From: Pigmentiphaga sp. NML030171
GTDB taxonomy: Bacteria; Pseudomonadota; Gammaproteobacteria; Burkholderiales; Burkholderiaceae_B
Direction: 5' to 3'
DNA: 61,980 bases
NCBI RefSeq assembly: GCF_002188635.1
Contig: NZ_NINX01000011.1
Span: 1-61,980 of the forward strand
In this document: positions 20,572 through 28,735 of the stretch, piece by piece
Layout of the letters: each line of letters starts with the position of its first letter
Position numbering within the stretch: the first letter of the stretch is position 1
The notes under the pieces: generated by a model
Database searches by the model: none
Told to the model about the DNA's origin: nothing
Seen by the model: only the letters and a program-made list of their open reading frames with translations
Translations under genes and position numbers: made by a program

Positions 20572-20584
20572 TGGATCCAATATA
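20572..20584 (+). promoter_or_regulatory. GntR operator site 2 in the aldolase promoter
   Basis: TGGATCCAATATA, inside the near-palindrome AAATTGGATCCAATAT. It lies between a possible -35 (TAGACT, 20559-20564) and -10 (TATAAA, 20581-20586) of the aldolase gene, where a bound regulator would block polymerase. Confidence 0.65.
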
Positions 20585-20624
20585 AAGTAGTCAATATCCT
20601 CGAAAGATTCCAAGGAGTGTCCGC

Positions 20625-21533
20625 ATGACCATCCGATGGCAAGGCGTGTTTCCCGCCGTCACGACCAAGCTCAAGCCCGACTATTCACTGGATGCCGACG
20701 CCATCCGCGCCGGCCTGGAACGCCTCATCGCCCGCGGCGTGAACGGCGTGCTGATGATGGGCATGGTGGGCGAGAACGCGCAGTTGTCGCCCCGGGAAAA
20801 GCAGGAAGTGCTGCGCATCGCGCTGGATACGGTGAAGGGGCGCGTGCCGGTGCTCTCCGGCGTGGCCGAGACCAGCACCGAGCGGGCCGCCGCCTTCGCC
20901 CGCGACGCCCACGCGCTGGGCGTGGACGGCCTGATGGTGTTCCCCGGCCTGACCTACAAGTCGGATGCCGACGAGACCGTGGCCTTCTACCGGACGGTGG
21001 CGCAGGCCTCGCCCCTGCCCATCCTGCTCTACAACAATCCCCGCGGCTACGGCGTGGATCTCACGCCCGACGTGGTGGCCCGCCTGCTGGAAGAGCCCAC
21101 CATCGTCGCGCTCAAGGAAGAGTCCTACGACACCACGCGCGTCACCGATCTCATCACCCGCTTCGGCGATCGCCTGGCCGTGGTCTGCGGCGTCGACGAC
21201 CTGGTGGTCGAAAGCGCCGCGCTGGGCGTCCGGTGCTGGGTGTCGGGCATGGCCAACGCGGTGCCGCGCGAATCCGTGGACCTGCTCGCGCTGGCCGCGG
21301 CGGGGGACTTCGACAAGGCCCGCCAGCTGTATCACGTGCTGACGCCGCTCTATCACCTGGATACCGTGGTCAAGCTGGTGCAGCACATCAAGCTGGCCGA
21401 GCACCTGATCGACGGCACAGCGGAAACCGTCAAGCCGCCCCGGCTCCCGTTGTCGGGCGCCGAACGGGAACGCACCATCGCCATCGTCCGCGAGACCCAG
21501 GCCGGCCTGCGCCGGCTGGGATACGACTACTGA
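20625..21533 (+). CDS. Dihydrodipicolinate synthase-family (DapA/NAL superfamily) aldolase or dehydratase
   Basis: Class I Schiff-base enzyme with a TIM barrel, 302 residues. The lysine is K164 in IVALKEES and the partner tyrosine is Y136 in LLYNNP. The motif normally GSTGE reads GMVGENAQL, so true DapA is unlikely; 2-keto-3-deoxy sugar-acid, 4-hydroxy-2-oxo acid or related substrates are more probable. AGGAG precedes the ATG. It is divergent from the GntR regulator and followed by a Bug receptor, so the likely role is breakdown of an imported organic or sugar acid. The exact reaction is unresolved. Confidence 0.88.
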   Translation: MTIRWQGVFPAVTTKLKPDYSLDADAIRAGLERLIARGVNGVLMMGMVGENAQLSPREKQEVLRIALDTVKGRVPVLSGVAETSTERAAAFARDAHALGVDGLMVFPGLTYKSDADETVAFYRTVAQASPLPILLYNNPRGYGVDLTPDVVARLLEEPTIVALKEESYDTTRVTDLITRFGDRLAVVCGVDDLVVESAALGVRCWVSGMANAVPRESVDLLALAAAGDFDKARQLYHVLTPLYHLDTVVKLVQHIKLAEHLIDGTAETVKPPRLPLSGAERERTIAIVRETQAGLRRLGYDY

Positions 21534-21540
21534 CTCCCCC

Positions 21541-21570
21541 GCCCCCAAGGCGCCTGGCGCCACCGGGGGC
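21541..21570 (+). terminator. Intercistronic hairpin
   Basis: Arms GCCCCC and GGGGGC enclosing a second stem GGCGCC/GGCGCC, then TTTCCC. It lies between the aldolase and the Bug gene and may lower expression of the latter or protect the upstream mRNA end. Confidence 0.5.
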
Positions 21571-21595
21571 TTTCCCACAGCAGAAGGACCGCACC

Positions 21596-22549
21596 ATGAA
21601 CCTCGCCCGCCTGCTTTGCGCCTCGCTTGCCAGCCTGTCCATGCTGGCTTCGTCCTGGGCCGCCGGCTATCCGACCAAGCCCGTGGAGCTCGTCGTCGCC
21701 TACCAACCCGGCGGCGGCAGCGACAACACCGCCCGTGCCATCGCCGACGCGGTGCGCCCCATCTTTCCGCAGTCCGTCTACGTGGTCAACAAGCCCGGCG
21801 CCAGCGGCTCTATCGGCTGGTCCTACGTGGCCACCGGCCCGGCCGACGGGTACCGCCTGGTCCTCATGACGCCGGAGATGCTGGTCGTGCCGCTGATGGG
21901 CATAGGCAAGACCAGCGTGGACGAATTCCAGCCCATCGCCCGCTTCACCGACGATCCGTCGTCGATCACGGTACGCGCCGACGCGCCGTGGCACACCATC
22001 CAGGAGTTCCTGGCCTATGCCAAGGCCAACCCCGGCCGCGTCGCGATCTCGAACGCCGGCAACGGCACGGTGCCGCACATGGCGGCCGCGGCGCTGGGAG
22101 AATCGGTGGACATCGCGTTCACGCACGTCCCCTACCAGGGATCGGCGCCGGCCATCATGGGCCTGCTGTCGGGCGACGTGCAGGCCACCACGGTGGCCTA
22201 CGCGGAACTGCGCCAGCATGTGGAAACCGGCAAGCTGCGCACGCTAGCGGTGATGTCGGAGAAGCGGATCGAGACGCTGAGCCAGGTTCCGACCTTCAAG
22301 GAACTGGGCCACGACCTGCTGTTCAGCGTGTGGCGCGGCGTGGGGGTCCCCAAGGGCACCCCCGCCGAGGCGGTGGAGAAATGGCGCGCGGCGGCCCGGA
22401 CCCTGTCGCAGTCGACCGAGTTCCAGACCACCATGCGCAAGCAGAACCTGACGCCGGCCTACGCCGACCTGTCCGAGTTCTCGTCCGACGTGGCCAGGCA
22501 GGGCCAGGCCTTCAAGACCCTGGTGCCCAAGCTCAACCTCAAGCAGTAA
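21596..22549 (+). CDS. Bug-family tripartite tricarboxylate transporter substrate-binding protein
   Basis: Periplasmic solute receptor of 317 residues. The signal peptide MNLARLLCASLASLSMLASS ends at a WAA-G site. The mature start YPTKPVELVVAYQPGGGSDNTARAI is the Bug signature with the beta-turn that contacts the ligand carboxylate. Later blocks NAGNGTVPHMAAAAL and VPYQGSAPAIMGLLSGDVQ are family-typical. No TctA/TctB membrane genes are nearby, so it works with transporter subunits from elsewhere or as a sensor. It follows the DapA-family aldolase and ends in a terminator shared with the next, convergent Bug gene. Ligand unknown. Confidence 0.93.
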   Translation: MNLARLLCASLASLSMLASSWAAGYPTKPVELVVAYQPGGGSDNTARAIADAVRPIFPQSVYVVNKPGASGSIGWSYVATGPADGYRLVLMTPEMLVVPLMGIGKTSVDEFQPIARFTDDPSSITVRADAPWHTIQEFLAYAKANPGRVAISNAGNGTVPHMAAAALGESVDIAFTHVPYQGSAPAIMGLLSGDVQATTVAYAELRQHVETGKLRTLAVMSEKRIETLSQVPTFKELGHDLLFSVWRGVGVPKGTPAEAVEKWRAAARTLSQSTEFQTTMRKQNLTPAYADLSEFSSDVARQGQAFKTLVPKLNLKQ

Positions 22550-22557
22550 TGCGCGAA

Positions 22558-22586
22558 GGGCGGCCCGAAGAACATCCGGGCCGCCC
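22558..22586. terminator. Bidirectional hairpin between two convergent Bug genes
   Basis: Perfect ten-base arms GGGCGGCCCG and CGGGCCGCCC with a nine-base loop. It lies 8 bases from each flanking stop codon region. No long T-run on either side, but position and strength favour a terminator. Confidence 0.7.
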
Positions 22587-22594
22587 GCGGGCCA

Positions 22595-23569
22595 TCAGTC
22601 GATGATGATGTTGGCCTTCTGGATGACCGGCCGCCAGAGCTGGATCTGGTCCTTGATGTACTGGCCGAATTCCTCGGGCGTGTTGTACATCGGCTCCAGC
22701 CCTTCCTTGCGGAACTGCTCCAGGGTTTCCGGATTCTTCAGCACCGCCACGATCTCCTTGTTCAAGCGATCCACGATGGGCTTGGGCGTGCCCGCGATGG
22801 TCAGGAGGCCATACCACTGGCTGGCCTCGAAACCTTCGAGGCCTTTGGTCTCGCTGATGGTCGGCACGTCGGGCAATTGCGGCAGGCGCTTGGCGGTGGC
22901 CACGGCGATGGGGCGCAGGCGGCCGGCCTGGAAGAACGGCGCAAGCGGCGGATAGCCGGTCAGCACCAGCGAAGTCACGCCGCCGACCAGGTCGTTCAGC
23001 GCGGGCGCCGTTCCCTTGTAGGGCACGTGCTGGATCTGGATGTTGGCCTTGAGCTTGAAGTATTCGGTGGCCAGGTGGGCCGCGCTGCCGTTGCCGCCCG
23101 AGGCGTAGTCGTAGCCGTTGGGCTTGGCGCGCACGGCCTTGATCAGTTCGTCCACCGTGCGCACGTCCAGCTTGGCCGGGTTGACCGCCAGCACGTTGGG
23201 CACGCCGGCCACCAGCGAGATCGGGGCGAAATCCTTCACCGGATCGTAGGGCAGGCGGCGATACAGCGTGGCATTGGCGCCGAAGGTGCCGATGGCGCCC
23301 ATGATCAGGGTGTAGCCGTCGGCCGGCTGCGACTTGGCGTACTGCGTGCCCACGATGCCGCCCGCGCCGGGCTTGTTCTCGACCACGATGGGCTGGCCGA
23401 GCGCCGCGCCCAGCTGCTTGCTCATGACGCGCGCGATGATGTCGGTGCTGCCGCCCGGCGTGAACGGGACGACCAGGGTGATGGGCCGGGACGGATAGTT
23501 GTCGGCCGCATGCAGCGGAGCGGCGAAAGCGGCGCAGACGATGGCCGAGGTGACGACTTGCTTGAACAT
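22595..23569 (-). CDS. Bug-family substrate-binding protein (CoA-transferase/lyase operon)
   Basis: Periplasmic receptor of 324 residues with signal peptide MFKQVVTSAIVCAAFAAPLHA and cleavage before ADNYPSRP. The Bug ligand loop ITLVVPFTPGGSTDIIARV, the NKPGAGGIVGT block and HVPYKGTAPALNDLVGG are present. It is the last gene of an operon with a MaoC-type hydratase, a CoA-transferase and a CoA-ester lyase, so its ligand is probably a C5 dicarboxylate-like acid handled by those enzymes. This ligand assignment is inference from context. Confidence 0.93.
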   Translation of the reverse strand: MFKQVVTSAIVCAAFAAPLHAADNYPSRPITLVVPFTPGGSTDIIARVMSKQLGAALGQPIVVENKPGAGGIVGTQYAKSQPADGYTLIMGAIGTFGANATLYRRLPYDPVKDFAPISLVAGVPNVLAVNPAKLDVRTVDELIKAVRAKPNGYDYASGGNGSAAHLATEYFKLKANIQIQHVPYKGTAPALNDLVGGVTSLVLTGYPPLAPFFQAGRLRPIAVATAKRLPQLPDVPTISETKGLEGFEASQWYGLLTIAGTPKPIVDRLNKEIVAVLKNPETLEQFRKEGLEPMYNTPEEFGQYIKDQIQLWRPVIQKANIIID

Positions 23570-23626
23570 GACGATGGGTCTCCTGTGTGTATTGATATAT
23601 GGGCGGCGAGCCCGCCGCCCCGTGGC

Positions 23627-24544
23627 TCAGGGACGGGCGCCCCGGGCCTCGATGCGCCGCTGGCGCGCGATCAGCCTTCGGGCCCGTTCGATGACCGGAA
23701 TGTCGATCATCCTGCCGTCCAGCTGGAACGACGCGCGGCCTTCGGCCTGCGCCTGCTCCGCCGCCTCGATGACGCGCGCGGCATGCGCGACGTCCTCGGG
23801 CCGCGGCCCGTACTCCTCGTTGACGATGGCGACCTGCCCCGGATGCACGCAGCTCGCGCCGTCGAAACCGAACTGGCGCGAGCGCCTGACCATGGCGCGG
23901 AACCGGTCCCAGTCGGAAAAATCGGCCACGGTGCCGATATAGCCCAGCGGCATGACGCCGGCGGCGCGCGCCGCCAGGATCATTCGCTGCTTGGGCATCA
24001 GCAGCGCCTCGTCGGTGGGCTCGAAGCCGCCGTTCAGGGCGAAGTCCTCGCCCCCTATGTTGATGGCCGCCACGCGCGGCGAGGCGCGGGCGATGTCGGT
24101 CATCTCCTCGAACGCCTCGGGCGTCTCGATCATGACCAGGAAACGGGTGTGTCCCATGGCCAGGCCACGGTCCGCCTCCAGCTCGGTCACCAGTTCGTCC
24201 AGCAGCCGCACGTGCGACGGGCCGTCCACCTTGGTGATGGCGATCCCGTCCACGTCCGCGCCCACGCTGGCCTCGACGTCGCGCACGCACAGGCCGAGCG
24301 GGCGGTTCACCCGCACCAGCACGTCGGCCCCGCCGCGCCGCACCTGCGCGGCGGCGGCCGCGACCGCTTCGCGCGCCACGGCTTTCTCGGAAGCCGGCAC
24401 GCTGTCCTCGAGGTCGAGCATGATGGCATCCGCGCCGCGGGTGTGCGCCTTCTCGATGAAGCGCGGCACGTTCGCCGGCACATACAGCAGCGATCGCCAG
24501 ACCGGCAGCTCGCGCTGCCTGGCTTGTTCGGCCATGCTCGTCAT
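23627..24544 (-). CDS. HpcH/HpaI-family CoA-ester lyase (citramalyl-CoA lyase-like)
   Basis: TIM-barrel lyase of 305 residues that cleaves a 3-hydroxyacyl-CoA dicarboxylate, e.g. citramalyl-CoA to acetyl-CoA and pyruvate or malyl-CoA to acetyl-CoA and glyoxylate. Active-site segments are RSLLYVPAN, MLDLEDSVP (D44, E46, D47), R79 in VRVNRPL, E140 in VMIETPEAFEE and D167 in GGEDFAL, the Mg-binding Glu/Asp pair of the family. The start at 24544 overlaps the upstream CoA-transferase stop as ATGA; a second ATG nine bases on is possible. Context with a CoA-transferase and a MaoC hydratase favours citramalyl-CoA. Confidence 0.87.
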   Translation of the reverse strand: MTSMAEQARQRELPVWRSLLYVPANVPRFIEKAHTRGADAIMLDLEDSVPASEKAVAREAVAAAAAQVRRGGADVLVRVNRPLGLCVRDVEASVGADVDGIAITKVDGPSHVRLLDELVTELEADRGLAMGHTRFLVMIETPEAFEEMTDIARASPRVAAINIGGEDFALNGGFEPTDEALLMPKQRMILAARAAGVMPLGYIGTVADFSDWDRFRAMVRRSRQFGFDGASCVHPGQVAIVNEEYGPRPEDVAHAARVIEAAEQAQAEGRASFQLDGRMIDIPVIERARRLIARQRRIEARGARP

Positions 24545-25788
24545 CGTGCCTCCTCCCGCGTGGCGGCGTGATCGACCGTGGCGCCGCTGGCCACCATGGC
24601 CTGGATGTCCTCCTCGCCCAGGCCGGCGTCGCGCAACAGTTCGATGCTGTGCTCGCCGATGTGCGGCGCGGGCCACTTGAGAGCCGGCTCGTAGGTCGAG
24701 AAACGGACCGGATTGCGCAGGTTGGTGATCGTGCCTTCGGTGGGATGCTCGACCTTCTGGAACAGCCCCGTGTCGGCCAGGTGCGGATCGTCCAGCACCG
24801 AATCCAGCGTGTGCAGCGGCATCGCGGGAATGTCGGCGGCCTCCAGGATCTCCAGCCATTCGGCCGTGGTCCGCGTCGCGAACACCTCGTTGCGGATGCG
24901 GAACATCTCGCCGATGTTCTCGAAACGGGCGCGTTTCTCGGCAAAGCGCGGATCGGTCCGCAACTCGGGGCGGCCCATCGCCTCGAACATCGCGAAGACT
25001 TGCGCGTCGGTATTGGCGGTCACGCAGATATAGCCGTCGGCGGTGCGGACCGGCCGCGAATTGGGGTCCAGCAGGCGCGAGTCGCCGGTGGCGCCCAGCG
25101 GCGGATCGAAGGTCTTCAGGAACATGTGCTCGGCCAGCACGAAGGCGGTCATGCTCTCGAACATGGGCACCTCGACCACTTGCGGGCCGCCGTGCCGCAA
25201 CCGCTGCACCACCGCCATCAGGATGCTGTTGGCCACCATCACCCCCACGGTACGATCGGCGATGACCATGGGCACGAAACGCGGCTGGCCGTCGCCGCCG
25301 TTGTTGATGGCAGCCAGGCCCGAGGCGCCCTGGATGATGGAATCGTAGGCGGGCTTGTCGCGGTAGCGACCTTCCTGGCCGAAGCCCACCACGCTGCAAT
25401 AGATCAGGTCGGGCTTGAGCCGGATCAGGTCCTCGGCCGACAGGCCCAGGCGCGCCGCCGCCGACGGCCGCATGTTGTGCACCACCACGTCGGCCGACGC
25501 GATCAGCTTCTTCAGGGCATCGAGCGCGCCGGGTTTCTTCAGGTCCAGCGCCAGGCTCTTCTTGTTGCGGTTCAGGTGCAGGTATTTCGCCGCCATGCCG
25601 GGCGTGGGAGAACGCCCGCCTATCCAGCGCGCCAGATCGCCCGAGGGATGCTCGATCTTGATGACCTCGGCGCCGAAGTCCGCCAGGAACTGCGTCGCGT
25701 AGGGCCCCACCACCACCTGCGTCAGGTCGACGATGCGCAGGCCTTCCAGCGGCGCGCGGCCCGCCTGCTGCGATACGGATGCCGTCAT
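24541..25788 (-). CDS. Family III (CaiB/BaiF) CoA-transferase
   Basis: Transfers CoA between carboxylic acids through an aspartyl-CoA intermediate; the catalytic residue is probably D149 in KPAYDSIIQGASG. The 415-residue protein opens with LEGLRIVDLTQVVVGPYATQFLADFGAEVIKIE split across the conserved CoA-binding region and has the usual NRNKKSLALDLK block. Both ends overlap their neighbours as ATGA (hydratase upstream, lyase downstream), so the three enzymes are made together. By comparison with itaconate operons (ict-ich-ccl) it may activate itaconate or a similar C5 acid with succinyl-CoA; the acid is not proven. Confidence 0.92.
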   Translation of the reverse strand: MTASVSQQAGRAPLEGLRIVDLTQVVVGPYATQFLADFGAEVIKIEHPSGDLARWIGGRSPTPGMAAKYLHLNRNKKSLALDLKKPGALDALKKLIASADVVVHNMRPSAAARLGLSAEDLIRLKPDLIYCSVVGFGQEGRYRDKPAYDSIIQGASGLAAINNGGDGQPRFVPMVIADRTVGVMVANSILMAVVQRLRHGGPQVVEVPMFESMTAFVLAEHMFLKTFDPPLGATGDSRLLDPNSRPVRTADGYICVTANTDAQVFAMFEAMGRPELRTDPRFAEKRARFENIGEMFRIRNEVFATRTTAEWLEILEAADIPAMPLHTLDSVLDDPHLADTGLFQKVEHPTEGTITNLRNPVRFSTYEPALKWPAPHIGEHSIELLRDAGLGEEDIQAMVASGATVDHAATREEAR

Positions 25789-26672
25789 GCCGACTCCTTC
25801 GTGGCCGAGCCTTGCAGCGTGGTCTTGCCCGCTTCGGTCACGACGCGGAACTCGATCGCGCCGGGCGCTTCGCCCGCGCGGCTCTCGACGCGGAAGGGCA
25901 CGCCCTCGAACAGCGGCGAGGTATTGCGGGTGGTCAGGCTCGACAGGCGCGCGCCGCCCCAGGCCTCGTGCAGGTGCTCGGCGGCGCAGAGCGCCCCCAG
26001 GCCGCCGTTGACCACCAGGCCGGGATAGCCTTCGACCTGGGTGGCATAGGGCTGGTCGTAGTGGATGCGGTGGCCGTTGAAGCACAGCGCGCTGTAGCGG
26101 AAGATCATCACGGCATCGGCCACGATGGTGTCGGACCGGTGCAGGGCCTCGAAGGCGGGCGCGGCGGCAGCCTTGGCCGCGCCGCCGTCCTTGGCCAGGG
26201 TGCTGTCGCGGTAGACCACGTCCTGCTCCTCGACCACCACGGTGCCGGCGGCATTGCTGACGACGTGGCGCACGGTAACGAACACCAGCGGTCCGGAACT
26301 GCCCTGCTTGGGGGTGATCGAGGCGATGGTGGACACCCGCTCGAGTTCGTCGCCGATGCGGATGGGCGCGACGAACTGGATGCGCTTGCCGGCGAACATG
26401 CGCTTGGGCAGCGGCACGGGCGGCAGGAAGTCGCCCAGCGCCGGATGGCCGTCGCGGCCGAGCTGGGAGCGCGGCACGACGCGCGGGAAGAGCACGCTAT
26501 ACCACATCTGCGGGAATTCGGCGCCCCGGGCGAACGCGGCGCCGCGCGAGGACTCGATGGTGGCCGACAGGCGTTCGGCCAGTTGGGGGGTGACGACGTC
26601 GGCGTTCGTCTCGCTGCGGCCCACCCAGGCTTGCAACGCGTCGAGTGCCGCGGGCGTGGTGTCGGAGGTCAC
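25785..26672 (-). CDS. MaoC/HTD2-type hydratase (itaconyl- or mesaconyl-CoA hydratase-like)
   Basis: Double hot-dog hydratase of 295 residues. The N-terminal half resembles a FAS1-type dehydratase domain (AWVGRSETNADVVTPQLAERL); the C-terminal half holds the active site FRYSALCFNGHRIHYDQPYA with the Asp/His pair of MaoC enzymes and YPGLVVNGGLGA. The same architecture is found in itaconyl-CoA and mesaconyl-CoA hydratases. The start is set at GTG 26672; no ATG lies near the conserved beginning, and the ribosome site is weak. It is first in the operon and divergent from a CysB-like regulator. Confidence 0.82.
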   Translation of the reverse strand: MTSDTTPAALDALQAWVGRSETNADVVTPQLAERLSATIESSRGAAFARGAEFPQMWYSVLFPRVVPRSQLGRDGHPALGDFLPPVPLPKRMFAGKRIQFVAPIRIGDELERVSTIASITPKQGSSGPLVFVTVRHVVSNAAGTVVVEEQDVVYRDSTLAKDGGAAKAAAAPAFEALHRSDTIVADAVMIFRYSALCFNGHRIHYDQPYATQVEGYPGLVVNGGLGALCAAEHLHEAWGGARLSSLTTRNTSPLFEGVPFRVESRAGEAPGAIEFRVVTEAGKTTLQGSATKESA

Positions 26673-26758
26673 GATGGTGTCTCGCTGGAGTTCTGTAGTA
26701 CGGCGCCCATCGTAGACCCGCCCCTCGTTTCCGAGAAATGATAAATTGCGGATGTCTA

Positions 26759-26771
26759 TTCCATTTTGGAA
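26759..26771. promoter_or_regulatory. Possible LysR-type operator TTCCATTTTGGAA
   Basis: Perfect palindromic arms TTCCA/TGGAA around TTT, in the gap between the hydratase operon and the divergent CysB-like regulator, 21 bases before the latter's start. Confidence 0.45.
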
Positions 26772-26792
26772 ACGTACTCCTGGAATACCCCC

Positions 26793-27728
26793 ATGAAACT
26801 CCAGCAAGTGCGCGCCTTCTGCGCCGTCATCGACCATGACATGAGCGTGTCGCGGGCGGCGCGGGCCCTGCACACCACCCAGTCGGCGGTCAGCAAGCAG
26901 ATCGGCCAGTTGGAGGACAGCCTGGGCGTGGCGCTGCTGATCCGCGCCAAGAGCCGCATCCTGGGGCTGACCGACGTGGGCCGGCAGGTGCTGCAATGCA
27001 TGCGCGGCATCCTGGCGGCGACCGAGGATATCTCGCTGATCGTGGCCGACCACCGGCGCGAGGCCGGCGGCCGGCTGGCCATCGCCACCACGCACACGCA
27101 CGCCCGCTACGCGCTGCAGGACATCGTGCCGGGCTTCACCCGGCGCCACCCGGGCGTGGGCCTGCACCTGGTCCAGGCCACGCCGTCCGAGATCGCCGAC
27201 CTGGTGGCCACCGGCGAAGTCGACCTGGGCCTGTCCACCGCGCCGCAGATCCTGCCGCCTTCGCTGGCCACCATCCCCTGCTACCAGCTCAAGCACGTGC
27301 TGATCGGTGAGCGCGGCCATCCCGTGTTCGAGACGTCGCCCTTGACACTGGAGGCCATTGCCCGCCACCCGCTCATCACCTACAGCGAACAGCACGCCAT
27401 CGGCCGGCGGGTGAACGAAGCCTTCGCCGCCGCCGGCCTGTCGCCCAAGATCGCCATGCGCGGCACCGACGTGGAGATCATGAAAAGCTATGCGGCCACC
27501 GGCGTGGGCCTGGCCGTCATCCCGCTGATCGCCTATTCCCGCACGCGCGACCGCAAGCTCGACGCGCGCCCCGTGGACCACCTGTTCCCCACCAGCATCG
27601 TCTACGCGCTGGCCCGGCGCGGCGCGTACTGGCCGCGCCACCTGTACGAGTTCGTCGGCAAGCTGGCTCCGGACCTGACGCCGGCCGCGATCGAAGAAGC
27701 GTTGCTGAGCACCGAGCCGCCGGCCTGA
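26793..27728 (+). CDS. CysB/Cbl-like LysR-family transcriptional regulator
   Basis: 311 residues. The N-terminal helix-turn-helix reads MKLQQVRAFCAVIDHDMSVS then AARALHTTQSAVSKQIGQLE, and the effector domain opens with IATTHTHARYALQDIV, which is the CysB-subgroup signature. The ATG at 26793 is preferred over one at 26766 because the family begins MKLQQ. It is divergent from the hydratase-CoA-transferase-lyase-Bug operon and is its likely activator; the co-inducer could be a pathway intermediate. A CysB-like regulator also raises the option of a sulfur link, but no sulfur genes lie nearby. Confidence 0.9.
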   Translation: MKLQQVRAFCAVIDHDMSVSRAARALHTTQSAVSKQIGQLEDSLGVALLIRAKSRILGLTDVGRQVLQCMRGILAATEDISLIVADHRREAGGRLAIATTHTHARYALQDIVPGFTRRHPGVGLHLVQATPSEIADLVATGEVDLGLSTAPQILPPSLATIPCYQLKHVLIGERGHPVFETSPLTLEAIARHPLITYSEQHAIGRRVNEAFAAAGLSPKIAMRGTDVEIMKSYAATGVGLAVIPLIAYSRTRDRKLDARPVDHLFPTSIVYALARRGAYWPRHLYEFVGKLAPDLTPAAIEEALLSTEPPA

Positions 27729-27859
27729 CGCGCATTCCGCATGCAAAAGCGGAAAAATGAAAATGGTTTTTGGAAACGGTTGTTTTCGCGTGGCGGCGAT
27801 CCTAGAGTGATTTCCGACGGCGGCCATCCCGGGCCGCCCCCCCGGATATCGCCCACGCC

Positions 27860-28693
27860 ATGCGCCGCCGCACCCAGCCGCCCGCCAACGTCACCGCCCT
27901 GGAACGCGGATTCGCCGTACTCGACTGCTTCGCGCGCGCCGCGGGCCCGCTGGGCAACGGCGACATCGCCGAAGCCACCGGCATACCCCGCCCCACCGCC
28001 TATCGCCTGATCTCCACGCTGGTCGCGCTAGGCCAGCTGCGGCCCTGTCCGGACTCCGACAAGTACGAACTGGCCGCCGGCGTGGTGCGCCTGGCGCAAT
28101 CCTTCCTCGGCGCGATCGACGCCCGCCGCCTGGTGCGGCCGCACCTCGTGGCGCTGGCCGAGGCATGCGGCGCCTCGGCTTTCCTGGGCCTGCGCGACGG
28201 CACCGACATCCTGGTGGTCGAGGCGGCCCGCGCGCGATCGGCCGTGGCCTTCCTGGGCGCCGACGTCGGCACCCGCATGTCGCTGGCCAGTTCGGCGCTG
28301 GGACGGGCCTGGCTATCGGGCGTGGATGCGCTGACCTGCGCCACCGTCGGCGCCGATACGCTGGCTGCCGGCAGCACCGTGACCGCCTCGCGCCTGGACG
28401 CGGCGCTGCGCAAGGCGCGCCGGCTGGGCTACGCGGCCTCGCAGGGCGAATGGCACGCGCAGATCAATGCCGTGGCCACGCCGGTGCGCGCGCCCAGCGG
28501 CGAGGTCTTCGCCATCAATTGCGGCGGCCCCTCGTTCCTGATCACGCCCGACAAGCTACACGACCTCGTCATTCCCCGGCTGCTGCGCGCGGCGGCCGAC
28601 TTCGCCGACGAAATCGGCGGCATTTCCGGCCCCGCGCTGACCGCGGCCGTGCCGCCCGTTCCCCGCAAACGGATGGCCGCCTCGTCGGCGTAG
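27860..28693 (+). CDS. IclR-family transcriptional regulator
   Basis: 277 residues: N-terminal winged helix (VTALERGFAVLDCFA, then IAEATGIPRPTAYRLISTL) and C-terminal GAF-like ligand domain (CGASAFLGLRDGTDILVVEAA, QGEWHAQINAVATPV). The upstream 131-base gap has an AT-rich patch with TTTTGGAAACGGTTGTTTTC around 27770-27790 that could be an operator. It is read in the same direction as the Bug and TfdA-like dioxygenase genes just downstream (42 bases to Bug) and probably controls them. Confidence 0.92.
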   Translation: MRRRTQPPANVTALERGFAVLDCFARAAGPLGNGDIAEATGIPRPTAYRLISTLVALGQLRPCPDSDKYELAAGVVRLAQSFLGAIDARRLVRPHLVALAEACGASAFLGLRDGTDILVVEAARARSAVAFLGADVGTRMSLASSALGRAWLSGVDALTCATVGADTLAAGSTVTASRLDAALRKARRLGYAASQGEWHAQINAVATPVRAPSGEVFAINCGGPSFLITPDKLHDLVIPRLLRAAADFADEIGGISGPALTAAVPPVPRKRMAASSA

Positions 28694-28735
28694 GGCCATC
28701 CGCCCCCCACGACCAGAAAACAGAAGGAGACACCC

